DNA of 51,101 nucleotides from NCBI GenBank assembly GCA_001632435.1, contig KV424105.1, positions 1-51,101 of the forward strand, in the 5' to 3' direction. This document shows, piece by piece, positions 1-10,411 of this stretch. Position 1 is the stretch's first letter. The number at the start of each line of letters is the position of its first letter. Position numbers and translations under genes: made by a program. Below the pieces are notes generated by a model. That model was not told where the DNA came from. It worked only from the letters and a program-made list of their open reading frames with translations, and searched no databases. The DNA is from Calocera cornea HHB12733. Taxonomy: Eukaryota > Basidiomycota > Dacrymycetes > Dacrymycetales > Dacrymycetaceae.

Positions 1-200
1 CCATGCTCGCCCTGCGCCTCCTCGCCGTCCTCGCCCGCCTCCTCGCTGTCCTCGCGCCCCCCCTCGCCCGCGGCCTGCTCCTTCTCGCCCTCGCCCTCGC
101 CCAGTTCGGCGTTTTCGGCCTTGCGCCCTTCACCTGGCGCAACGCCCGCCTCGTCTTCGCCGCGGCCTGGCCGGAGCGCCTCCCGGCCTTCCTCAACTAA
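1..200 (-). other. possible edge fragment of an acidic low-complexity coding exon
   Basis: On the minus strand one frame stays open through this stretch and encodes a Glu/Asp/Gly/Ala-rich segment (for example EEAGEDGEEAQGEHG near the left edge). It could be part of a disordered protein continuing past the left end. An AG that could serve as a 3' splice site lies just upstream, at about 191-197 on the complement. The plus-strand frame is also open, but its Leu/Ala-rich product looks like the shadow of the acidic frame. No domain is visible, so this may be only GC-rich open sequence. Confidence 0.22.
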
Positions 201-1030
201 CGTTTGCAGCCTTAAAGGTAAGTTTTTTATTACTTTTATTACTATTTTATTACTAACTAATACTATCTAGGCACAGAACTGAACGCACTCGCCTCCCCCC
301 CCTAATTCCATGGTTTCTTACTCTTTTTTCTTACTTCAAATGGTCTTTTTTTTTAGAAAACACTCATAAAATGTAAAAAAAAAGTTTCTTTTCATTTGTA
401 ACTAGTCTACTACATTTCTAACGACGATTTCGTGGCCTCACGTTCGCCTGCCTCGCGCGTGCGGCGTTTTTTTCGGCTCCGGCGAACGCTTACCCGGGAG
501 CATATTTGCTCCCGCTCCTTCGCCCTACGCGCGCGTAAGTCCATCGGAGGAAGCATGGAGTCCTGGAGACGGATACTGGAGCAAGCGGAGGTTGTGTCAG
601 AAAGTTATACGCTCTGGCAATTTGTCACGAAACTCTGCAGTCCCCAGTCCCTCTGCGCTTGTCTGGGCGACCTGCGACCGGCTACTGTATATCGCCTTTT
701 CAACAGCTCTTGCAAGGTACTCTCGAAGCAGCCTTCCCACATGGCAAGCCCAGTCAAGGTCGCTCACTGCATTGGGAATTCGTTATATGATTGGATAAAT
801 TGAGTATGTACGCGCTGCTGACGTCGCTGCTATATACCGCACACTTTTGCTCTTCACTTTTCGCCACAAGGCCCGGGATAGAAAGATACGGAACGTCCCA
901 GCCCTTATTCTTCTCCCCTTAGCTTCGCCCTCCATTCCCGTCCCCACATCTCTACGGCCAAGCCATACTACCCGACCACGTGAAAAGACGGGTACACTCT
1001 CGGACGGCGGGTAGTACACACCAGTACCCT
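201..1030. other. intergenic, AT-rich then GC-rich, no gene recognised
   Basis: About 205-430 is strikingly AT-rich with T and A runs, in contrast to the GC-rich surroundings; the rest is ordinary composition. Open frames here are short and lack domain-like composition. The right part is the 3' flank of the fumarase gene, which ends at 1031. Confidence 0.5.
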
Positions 1031-3127
1031 CTACTCCTCATCAGGATGCAACATCAGCTCCGGCCTGACCTTCTCGTCAAATTCCTCGGGAGTGAGGAAG
1101 CCCAGCGCAACCGTCGCTTCCTTCAGGGTCGTGCCCTCTTTATGTGCCTTCTTGGCGCATTTGGCTACGTCTAATGGGGAAGGAGAGGAGTGGTTAGCGT
1201 GGTTTCACGACGGGCGGGGATAAGTTGCAGGAAGGAGAGAAGCGACCACGAAGAAGCTGCAAGCGCAGCGAAAGGTCACAAAAGCAGAGAGCAGCACGTA
1301 CTGTCGTAACCCAGATGGCTGTTCAAAATTGTGGCCAGCATCAAGCTCTCATTCAGCAGCGTGTTGATCCTCTTCTCGTTCGCCTCGATGCCCACAACAC
1401 AGTTCTTCGTGAAGCTCCTGCACCCATCGGCGAGCAGCCTGATGCTCTGCAGCACATTCTTGATGATCACGGGCTTGAAGACGTTGAGCTCGAACTGGCC
1501 CCACGAGCCGGCGACGGAGATGACGGTATGGTTGCCCATCACCTGCGCGCACACCATCGTCAGCGCTTCGCACTGCGTCGGGTTGACCTTGCCGGGCATG
1601 ATGGACGAGCCAGGCTCGTTCTCCGGCAGGCTGAGCTCGCCCAGCCCACAGCGCGGGCCAGAGGCGAGGTACCGGATGTCGTTGGCGATCTTCATGAGCG
1701 AGCAGGCAAGTGTGTTAAGTGCGCCGTGCGCCTCGACCAAAGCGTCGTGCGTCGCGAGGGCCTCGAACTTGTTCGGCGCGGTGTGGAATGGGATCCCGGT
1801 TTCCTTGCTGATCTCCGCCGCGACTTTGACATCGAAGCCCTTCTTGGTATTCAAGCCCTGCACACGCACCCGACGCATTAGCACATCGCATTCAGTGGGG
1901 CAAGGCAATGAAGAAGCGCACCGTCCCGACAGCCGTCCCGCCCTGGGCGAGCGCGCTCAACCTGGGCAGCACGTCCCCAACGCGGTCAATCCCATTACTC
2001 AACTGCTGGACATACCCCGAGAACTCCTGCCCCAGCGTGAGCGGCGTGGCGTCCTGGAGATGCGTGCGGCCGATCTTGATGATCCCTTCGAAGGCGGCCT
2101 GCTTCGCCTGCATTGCGTCCCTGAGCTCGGTGAGCGCGGGGAGCAGCTGATGCGTGAGCTCAGTCACGGCCGCGACGTGCATCGCTGTGGGGAAGGTGTC
2201 GTTCGAGGACTGCGACATGTTGACGTGGTCGTTCGGGTGAACGGGCGTCTTGCTCCCTAGCTTGCCGCCGAGGATCTCAATGGCGCGGTTCGAGATGACC
2301 TACATGACAACGTCATGAGTACTGACCTACTCCTCCTACCGAAAGAGAAACGCAGCGCACCTCATTGACATTCATGTTCGTCTGCGTTCCGCTCCCCGTC
2401 TGGAAAACCACCAGCGGGAAGTGCCCCATCAGTTTCCCGGCGATCACCTCGTCCGCCGCCTCCCCGATCGCTTTCCCGACCTTGGGGTCAAGGCCGTACG
2501 TCATGTTGACGATACTGGCGGCCTTCTTAAGGACGCCGAAGGCTTTGATGAGGGGAGGGGGCATCCGCTCGGTCTCCCCGCCGATGTCGAAGTTCTGCAG
2601 GGAACTGCGGGGCGGAGCGCACACGCGACAGTAGCAACAGCCCGAACAACAGCAGGATCACCCAAATAGCCAACAACACCATGAAATCAACCAACAACAC
2701 CGCGCACAACAACACAAAGCAACAACAACCGCATCAGCGCTCATATCGCAACCCCGGGAGAAACAGGACACGTACCGCTGCGTTTGCGCACCCCAGTACC
2801 GGTCTGCCGGCACTTGGAGCTCGCCGAACGTGTCCTTCTCGATCCTGAATTGGGCTTTGTCGGACATGGTGCGGGGGGAGGTGGAGAGGGTGCGGGCGAG
2901 GAGGGGGAGGCGGGCGACCTGGGTTGTGGGGAGGGCGGGGATGCGGGGAATGTGGGGGTTCAGGAGGGTACGATAGAGAGAGGGGGGGCAAATGATAGCG
3001 ATAACGCAGATGCAGGTAATGCGGAGGAGCAGGAAGAGTGAGAGGGAGTGGCGCAGTGGTCAGCGACAGAGAAGGGCAGAGTGCGAGTTGGGGAACGCAC
3101 GGGTCTCGAAGCCTTGAGGAACATCAT
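1031..3127 (-). CDS. FUM1: fumarate hydratase (class II fumarase), probable mitochondrial form
   Basis: Fumarase interconverts fumarate and malate in the TCA cycle. Exons on the minus strand: 3127-3101, 2918-2776, 2604-2361, 2299-1922, 1857-1302, 1170-1031; all phases agree and give 495 aa. The ATG at 2867 ([12 protein letters not shown]) begins the mature-like enzyme of 469 aa. Visible family motifs are [25 protein letters not shown] and the signature [10 protein letters not shown] (about residue 347 of the long form). Upstream of 2867 the frame stays open and reads [17 protein letters not shown]. It can be joined in phase, through a GTGCGT donor and a CAG acceptor, to a short exon MMFLKASRP. 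The result is an acid-free, Arg/Ser-rich leader typical of mitochondrial targeting. The core gene is certain. The leader exon is inferred, and starting at 2867 would give a cytosolic enzyme. Confidence 0.93.
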
Positions 3128-4529
3128 GAGATGTGTCTGTCCAAATGCGTCCAAATCCAATTGCCGGTCCTGATTCCCGGGGCTCAAACTCAAAAGTGCG
3201 CCTTCTAAACCGAGCACTCTCTATCGGGCACCGCGACACTGCGAGAACTCGGACTGGACGAAGGGCGAAAGGGGCGCGGGGGGAGCGCACCAGCACCTGA
3301 CAGCTCGCTAGCAAAGATATACAGCGATGACGCCGCCCTGGACTGGACCCGGGTGTATGCACGCTGGCCCGGTCGGTGGGGGGAGGGGACGGGCGGTCCC
3401 GGGTTCTCCCTCCTCCCGCGCGCGAGGGTCTGCTGGGGGGACCGGGAACAGCCGGGAAGGGGGTCTACAAGGGAGGAGATCAGAGTGGGAGCAAACAGGC
3501 TGGTAAGATGGGTTCTCAACGGAGGAACATCTCCCCGGAAGCAGACAGGAAGCCGGAAGTAAAGTAACAGGCGGAGGTAACTTGACTGACCAAGGCAGAA
3601 AGGTCCGAAGCAACCCATTAGCGGAAACAAATCAACAAGCCGAAGTACGCATTGAAAACGGAAGCAAACGACATCATGGACCCAAATTGTATAACGGAAG
3701 CAAATGCCAGCTCGGAAGCGAATGGTAGAGTGGAACTAAAGAATAGAGCGGAATCAAATAGCAATGCGGAAGCAAACAGCAAAGCGGAAGCAGATAACGA
3801 AGAGGAAGCAAACAACAAGGAGGAAGCAAACGGGGAAATGGAAGCAAACTGGTTAGCCGAAGCAAAGCCCTTCTCGGAAGCACGTAAGACTATCAAGCGG
3901 AAGCAGAGCTGATTGCGCAAGCTGAGCGGAGAGCGGCAGCAAGTCCCTCAGCGGCGGTAGACTGAATGGCGGAATTTAATGGAGTAGCGGACATAAGTCT
4001 CCCAGGAGGAGCGGAAGTACTCAATTGGGACGGACAGAGGAGTAAACGGAGGTGTATCTGTAGCGATGTTCTCTGCACCAGAGCGCAGACCGAGGGGCAT
4101 GCAGCTCGCTGACCTGATATTGGGAGCAGGGTTACTATCCTAGGTATCAGTGCGAGGGTCGTTGAGGCAAACAGTGGTATACAGTAGCCGGTGGTGAAGT
4201 CGAGCCTGCCTCTGCACAGGTGACAATGACGTGTGGAGGCCCTTGCCCCGGCTATCCCTCACTTAGGGGCTGCATGTGAATTCGAGTGGCGCGCGGGGGA
4301 GGCCGGGGGCTATTAGAGGTGGAGAGCGAGGGCAAGTTGGGGGCTCGAGCTTGGGCTGCTCAACTGTCAACGGCGATTTCTTGCGCTCTGCTCGGCCGGC
4401 TCTGCTCTCTGCTGCTCGATCTGCAACTAGTACGCTTCAGTGCTCTTCCTGCCCGCACCCCCTGAAAGCCGTCATCAACTCGGCCCCGCACAACCAAGCT
4501 ACACTCCCAGCCCCATCCCCACCAGCATC
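3128..4529. other. divergent FUM1-PEX11 intergenic region
   Basis: This region separates the 5' ends of fumarase (minus) and PEX11 (plus), so it should hold both promoters. Its middle is occupied by repeat array 1 (listed separately). The parts at 3128-3480 and 4060-4529 show no convincing gene. Frames that are open here are GC-rich or follow the repeat. Confidence 0.6.
3488..4060 (+). repeat. repeat array 1: GCGGAAGCAAA core with about 18 bp period
   Basis: A degenerate tandem array in which the core GGAAGCAAA recurs with close to 18 bp spacing. The clearest stretch is about 3690-3860, where successive units are 17-19 bp long. The 9-11 bp core is conserved, while the remaining 7-9 bp differ from unit to unit but usually end in GC. 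Because 18 bp is six codons, one plus frame (3652-3912) reads as EANxxx repeats, but no start context or domain supports a gene. Units become looser after about 3900. Related arrays lie near 11.4-12.1 kb and 25.8-26.7 kb. Confidence 0.85.
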
Positions 4530-5546
4530 ATGTCCTCCCTGCTCGACCCGCTCTCGCACCTCATCCTCCACCCCTACCTCAACACCCTCCTCAAGGTCCT
4601 CGCCACCACCACAGGGAGGGACAAGCTCCAGCGCGGCGTGCAGTACTATGCGCGCCTGCTTGCGTGGGTGTACGCGCGCGCGGGGAGGATCGAGGACAGC
4701 AAGAAGTGGGAGGGCGTCAAGGGCGTGTTTGGGAATGCTAGGAAGGGTATGTCTTCGTGTCTTGGTTCCTACTGGGCAACCCCATACCCACTAATGCGCC
4801 CTAGTCCTCCGCATGTTCAAGTTCCTCGAGCACCTCCAATCCGCCCTGCGCCTCTCTGCCTCCGCCGCCTCCTCCCGCGGCACCGACTGGGCCCAGATCA
4901 CCCAGATCGCGCGCCAGGTCGGGTACGCCGGCTTCCTCTTCTTCGACCACGTCGCCTGGGCGGCCGGGGTGCGGCTCATCAACTTGAGCAAGGGGACGCA
5001 GGAGCGGGTGAACAAGCTCAGTCAGAGGTTCTGGCTGGCGGGCATTACGCTCAGTTTGGTGCATGCGGGACAGCGGGTGCGTTCCTCCCCTCTCTCTCCC
5101 TCCACCCGCCCCGCAGCAGCAGCAACAGCCAGCTAACCGTCCCTCTTCCCGCAGTTCTCCCAGATCCGCGCCGAGAAGCGCCGGCTTCTCGCGACCACCG
5201 CCAGCAGTACCTCCTCCTCGGAGAAAGGCACCCCCGAAGCAGAGAAGAAGGTCCGCATGTCCTCCCTGCGCGCCGAGCACGCGGCGGTGCGCACGCAGCT
5301 CGTGCAGGACGCGCTGGACATCTGGCTGCCGGCGAGCAACTTGGGGATCGCGGAGGTCGGGGACGGGTTCGCCGGGCTAGCTGGGTGCGTGCTTTTCTTG
5401 CTTTGCTCGGTGTTTGCTTTTGTGTTCCTTTTTGCTTTGCTTTGGGCCTTGTGTGGACAAAGGCTGATTCGTGCTTGCGGGATAGGACGATCACCTCGGC
5501 CATGGGCTTCTACGCTGCCTGGCAGAAGGCTGCGGGCGGGAAATGA
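4530..5546 (+). CDS. PEX11: peroxisomal biogenesis factor 11
   Basis: PEX11 proteins sit in the peroxisomal membrane and drive its elongation and division. Four exons: 4530-4746, 4805-5076, 5155-5384, 5486-5546; phases fit and give 259 aa, the usual length. Family-like features are the N-terminal amphipathic segment with GRDKLQRGVQYYARLL, the junction NARKVLRMFKFLEHLQ, the central hydrophobic segment around GYAGFLFFDHVAWAAG, and a C-terminal part ITSAMGFYAAWQKA that matches the final membrane-associated helix. Introns are 58-101 bp with clear GT..AG ends. The start is the first ATG, in good context, just before the conserved domain. The gene runs away from FUM1 with repeat array 1 between them. 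Confidence 0.93.
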   Translation: MSSLLDPLSHLILHPYLNTLLKVLATTTGRDKLQRGVQYYARLLAWVYARAGRIEDSKKWEGVKGVFGNARKGMSSCLGSYWATPYPLMRPSPPHVQVPRAPPIRPAPLCLRRLLPRHRLGPDHPDRAPGRVRRLPLLRPRRLGGRGAAHQLEQGDAGAGEQAQSEVLAGGHYAQFGACGTAGAFLPSLSLHPPRSSSNSQLTVPLPAVLPDPRREAPASRDHRQQYLLLGERHPRSREEGPHVLPARRARGGAHAARAGRAGHLAAGEQLGDRGGRGRVRRASWVRAFLALLGVCFCVPFCFALGLVWTKADSCLRDRTITSAMGFYAAWQKAAGGK

Positions 5547-8064
5547 GCGTAGCTTCCTACCCTATACGCTCGACTAGCACGAGATACGTGAATGGGCAGA
5601 AGAGACGCACAAGTCGATATGGCAAGGGCAGATTGTGGGAGGCGAGTCAGAATAGGGACAAGAGAGCTCGGCAGGGAACGGCTCGAGGCTTGCGACGAAG
5701 GGAAGTGCATATGCGTGCTAGTAATATAACGTGTTCCTTTCCGTATCCTACAGATGCATATGGACGCTGCCCAAGTTGTCTGAGTGCGTTCCAGGGCCAG
5801 GCGGACCCCAGAGTGCGCAAGGTCGCCCGCGTACGGCTTATGCAAGCTGCAATACATTCTTCCAACAACTGAATAGAAGGAGCTCAAACACTTCCCCGCT
5901 TCCCCGCTCCCCTCTCCATGTGATTCGCTACGCCGCTGCTTGCTTCTTGCGTCCTTCTCTCTCGCCCTCTCGTCTCTCAACCACCCAGCACCCCCTCCCC
6001 TGCCCTTTACTTCCCACGCTGCATCCCACAAAGGCAGCACCTCTGCCCGGGGTAGACAAGCTCGAGCGTCAAGAGTCAGCCAGTCGTGTCCCGGCCAGTC
6101 CCGGCCAGTCAGTCTCAGCCAGTCTCAGTCTCAGTCTCACCCCCCGCATTCCCTGCATTCCCTGTATCCCAGCATTCCGCAGGACCTGCACCTGCACCTG
6201 CACCTGCACCGCTTCCGGCAGACACTGCCAAAGCACTTGTGCGACGCCAGCACTCAGCCGACCACCGACAAGGAGGCGGCGAGGGATGACCGACAAGTGC
6301 CCGCTCCCCGCTGGAGCCGGAGCCGGAGCCAGAGCCGGAGCCGGGCTGCCCACTCACAAGCCAGTGACACCGGGGCGTGGAGAGAAACAGAGAAACGGAC
6401 GAGCGGCCAAGCCCGCGTCCACGTCGCTCCTATCGGCCGTCCTCCCTGCCGAGGAGCGGAATGCAGGAGGTGGGAGAGTCTATCAGAGTCCCTTGCGGCC
6501 GGCTAGGGCTTGTCAGGCACCAACGTACCAAGTACTAGTACCAAGGTTCGCCAGCCGTGGGAGCCCTGAGCGCGGAAGTCCGGAAGCGGGTCGAGGGGTG
6601 AGGGCGGAGCGGGCGCCGGCGGCCATCCCGCCGTGCCTGCCCAACCCATCCACCGATATGAGGCCCGCACCTCGCCGCAGCCCACTAGTGCACTACTCCT
6701 CGCAGCGGGGCCTGCCTGCAATCAGCCGTCCCTGCTTCCTGCCTGGGCAGCGCAGGCACCTGTCGGCTCGGCGGATTGACCCCGCCCGCACCGGGATTGG
6801 CCCTTGCACATATCATCAGGGGGTTGGGCCACTCCCTCCCTCCCGCCTACCCTCCTCTCCTCGCGATATCCCCGCCCTCTCCGTTGCTCGCTCGAGCACC
6901 CCGACCCCCAACCGTCGATCCCCACCGCCTCGCGCCTCACCGTCCCCACCCCCGGTCTATCAGCAACCAGCTGGGCGGGCCGATCTCCTTCCCCACCCAG
7001 AAAGGCAATCTCCCGAAGCGGCCGCGCACCGCGCACCGCCGCGTATCTCCCCTCTGCCGATATCTCTCTCGCACGCACGCGGTCGCCCGCCCTGATCAGG
7101 GGCTCGCACGCGCCTACCCGCCGGGTCTGCCGTCAGAGTCCACGAAGGAGCGCCGAGCGAGTGGCAAGGTGACGACACGTAGAGGGGCAGCCTGAGGAAG
7201 AGGGAAGAGGGAAGAGGCACAGAGCACGGCCCTTGCGGGATATTGGGTGCTTGGGGCCGGCCGTTCCCGCTGCGTTGGAACTGCGGTACGGGAGCCTGCG
7301 CGGCGTGTCGTGTGCGTATCCACTGTCCCGCGATCGGCGCCTACCCGCTCGACCCAGCTCAGACTCAGCTCGCGCCGTCTATCGTCGTCGTCGTCGTCGT
7401 CCGTCACCGCTCTTGTCCGACCGACCACCTCCGCACCCCGCCCCCCACCCCCACCCTGCGTCCCCAAATCATCCATCTCTACTCCTTCCAACTGCGGTCG
7501 ACCATCCTCTTCCTCCTCTGTAGTCGCCTACGACCCGCGTCCCCGTCGCCTGCCTACGCGTTATCTGTCGTCTCCCCGGTCGTCGCCTCCATCGCTTGTG
7601 GAGCTCCTTCTGTTAGCACCGGCCTCTCCCTACAACCTATCGCACCGCACCGCACCGCGATCGTCTACAGGCACCGCGAGTGTCGCCATCCCCCCTCCCC
7701 CCTCCGCCCTCCCCAAACCCCAAACCCTAAATCTAAATCCTAATCCTAATCCTCAATCCCGCCCTACCCCGGATTTGGACCCAGCCTGCCCTTTCACAAG
7801 CACGGCGCTGCGTGAGTTGCGCGGTGCCTTATCTACCCTACCCTCCCTCCCGTCTCTCGGTCCTGCCCCCTGCCTCTGCACCGCGCCTCTCGTCTACAAG
7901 TCTACAGCGGCTAAGGAAGAGCACGCCCTTGCTGCGACCGCGACTGCGAGATCTCCCAGTGCGACGCCTTCTCCCCAAACGCCGGCGCCGACATCCCAGT
8001 GCCCCGCACAGCGCCAACCACTTCCCCTCCTCCGTCCTCCTGCACCCCCCCGTCTCCGCCCGGG
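5547..8064. other. 2.5 kb GC-rich gap with many simple repeats, no gene recognised
   Basis: Long open frames here, such as one from 5731 to 7095, are Pro/Ser/Arg-rich with no domain-like stretches, and several frames are open at once, as expected of GC-rich noncoding DNA. Short repeats include CTGCAC units near 6185-6212, GGAGCC units near 6312-6345, GTC/CGT units near 7380-7400, and a CCTAAN-type stretch near 7713-7760. The right end is the upstream region of DUF6533 gene A. Confidence 0.55.
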
Positions 8065-10411
8065 ATGGTAAACGACCCCTCGAACTGGCTCGACGCGGAC
8101 GTCGTGGCGAACTTGCAGGGGCGATGTACGTCCTCTCCTCTCCTCTTCTGCTGTTCTGTTGCTGTGTTGCGTTGGGCAGCGCTAACTGCTTCTTCCGGTT
8201 CTTCCTTCTCCCTCTGCTTCTGTCTCTTCCCCTCCGTCTCCGCCTCCGTCCCGTCGTCGCCATCCCCGCCCCGCCCCGCCATCCTCATCCCTCTCTCCAC
8301 TGCCGTCTCACACACACAGGGGGATCCTCAGCAATGTTCCTCTACGAGATCATAATAACGCTGGACAGCGAGGTCGAGCTCGTCTGGCGCAAGAGCTGGA
8401 CCCTCCCAAAGATCCTCTACCTCCTCTCGAGGTACGGCGGCTTCGGCCTGAGCCTGTGAGTCTGAGTCTGCTTCTGCTTCTGCTTCTGCGCTTTGTCGCT
8501 TTGTGTCTGTCGTTTGGGGGTTCGCGCGCGCTCGCGCTCTGCTGTTGAGAGGCCCGCCGGGCGCGGATCGGCCTGCTTGGCGCTCTGCGCAGGGAGAGGG
8601 GCGCTGAGTGCTGAGTGCTGAGTGCCGAGTGCTCGCGCGATTTGGCGCTCTCCATCGAGCGAAGAGCTGCGCAGCTTGCTTTTGGGGACCGCATTTGGGG
8701 AGGGGCGCCGGCTGTTAAGTGCAAGTGCTGATATTGATTCTGCGCTGGAAGGCTCGTGACAGTTGTCTCGTCGATCAACGAGAACAATGGGGTGCGTCTG
8801 ATATTCTGCTCTGGGCTGTACTAGTCATGGCTGACCGATCTCGATAGTTGTACGTGCCGTGACTTCCTCCTTGCATGGTTGATGCTCACACGCAACAGCT
8901 GCCGGATATTCAACGCCGTAGAATACTGGTGTGTTTTCCCTCCTCAATTCCTGTCTCCCGCCGCTCCTCCCCAGCCCCGTACTGACGCCCCCCTCCCCCG
9001 GCAGCTTCTTCATCCTCTCCTCCCTCTCCGCGGACAGCCTCCTGCTCGTGCGCGTGTGCGCGATATACAGCACCGCGGGCAGCACCTGGGTGTTCAGGGA
9101 CGTTGCGCTGAGGAGGGGGCTGTTGGTCTGTTTCGGGCGTGAGTACCCTTCCCCCGTCCTTCTCTGCTTGGCGCGTCGTGTTATGCTCGTGCTTTGTCGT
9201 TTCGACCTTACTCTTCCCTTGACACGACATGCGCGGTTTTGCCATATCCTGCTTTGCGTGCTTTGCGTTGCCCAGTCTCGCTCTTTCGTGCTCTCCCCTT
9301 TCGTGCTCTCCCCTTCCAGCGCATACTGACCCACTTCCCCCAGTGCTCATAACCGTACGCCGCCATCGCTCTCCTGCGGCTCACAGCGCCTAACTCTACA
9401 TCACAGCTCGAAGTCGCGCTCTTCATCTGGGAATTCCAGATATCAGTAAACAACCACACGCCGGAGGACGTCGTCAACTTCGGCTGTCTCGGCGCGACCG
9501 GCCTGCCAGACTGGAACTACAGCGTTGTCGCGTGCGTCCTTCCTCGTCCGCCTAATCAAACCGCCCGTGACTGACCCGGGGCGTAGCGTGGCTATACTGG
9601 TGTTCAACAGTGCGTGCTGCTCATACCTTTGTTCGCTTGGAGAAAAAGCGCTGATTGCCGAGAGTAGTGCTCATGTTCACCATGACGATTGTCAAACTCT
9701 TCCCGGGCTGGAAGAAGGCGCAGAGGCTTACGATGGAGACGCTGAGTGCGCTGCTGATAAGGGACGGGGCGATCTATTTTGGACTGTAAGCGGGATTCCT
9801 TCACCAGTTCGCTCTTTGGCGCCCAAGCTCGTTTGCCGGCTCGTTCATGGGCTCAATCCCCCCTCGTTTACCGTTTCATCGTTTCACCGCTTCATTCTCC
9901 ACGTCGTCGTGTGCCGCTTGCTGACGATCACCATCAGGGTCTTCTGTACGTTGTCCGGCCCCACAAGGCTACGCTGATACTGACCAGCTGCGCGCATAGC
10001 CTCCTCAGCAGTGCTCGTGATCATGGTCTTCTCCCTCACCTCCCGCCCGGGGCTCCAGCTCGCTGCGCTCCCGTAAGCTCGCCGTCTCCCCGTTCTCGTC
10101 GGCCATATCTGATAGCAACCATCACAGGTGGTGCGTCGTCATCAGCCCCATAGCCGTACGTCTCCCCTCCGGTGCCTGCTCCCTACTCCACAGCTGATGC
10201 TAACCTTCGCCAGGCCTGCCGGCTGTACCTCAACCTCAAAGCAATGGGCCAAATGGGCCAGATCTCCACGCAGCCCACGCCGGTCACCGCCCCGGACATG
10301 GACCTAAGCGCCGCCCCGCCCTGGCGCTCCCGCTGGACCTGGAGGAAACACGCCCTCATGACGACGTGGGCGACCACGGTTGAGCTGTCGCACATCGAGC
10401 AGGCCCGATGA
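8065..10411 (+). CDS. DUF6533 multi-pass membrane protein A
   Basis: Function unknown; this is a basidiomycete family of polytopic membrane proteins with an N-terminal DUF6533 domain. The domain is visible as LYEIIITLDSEVELVW followed by WTLPKILYLLSRYGG, and several hydrophobic segments follow (for example FFILSSLSADSLLLVRVCAIY). Fourteen exons: 8065-8125, 8320-8455, 8752-8791, 8848-8849, 8899-8928, 9005-9138, 9344-9354, 9407-9531, 9587-9609, 9668-9785, 9938-9945, 10000-10072, 10128-10155, 10214-10411; total 328 aa. The fourth exon is only 2 nt. It is required to keep frame and gives the same residue (Phe) as the paralog at 13257-14952. From 9005 onward the internal exon lengths are identical to those of that paralog, which supports the model strongly. 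Confidence 0.85.

Noticed and set aside
3..200. hydrophobic Leu/Ala-rich open frame resembling a membrane peptide
   Set aside because: More likely the antisense reading of an acidic low-complexity frame; it has no gene context.
1225..2260. long plus-strand open frames over the fumarase gene
   Set aside because: They are shadows of the fumarase exons on the minus strand; composition and motifs fit only the minus frame.
3045..3120. tRNA-like segment: a TGGCGCAGTGGTCAGCG A-box-like stretch and a GGTCTCGAAGCC B-box-like stretch
   Set aside because: The acceptor ends do not pair, no anticodon stem forms at the expected place, and the segment lies inside the inferred fumarase leader intron.
5731..7095. 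454-codon plus-strand open frame
   Set aside because: Pro/Ser/Arg-rich with simple repeats, several overlapping frames are open too, and no conserved motif is seen; typical of GC-rich noncoding DNA.
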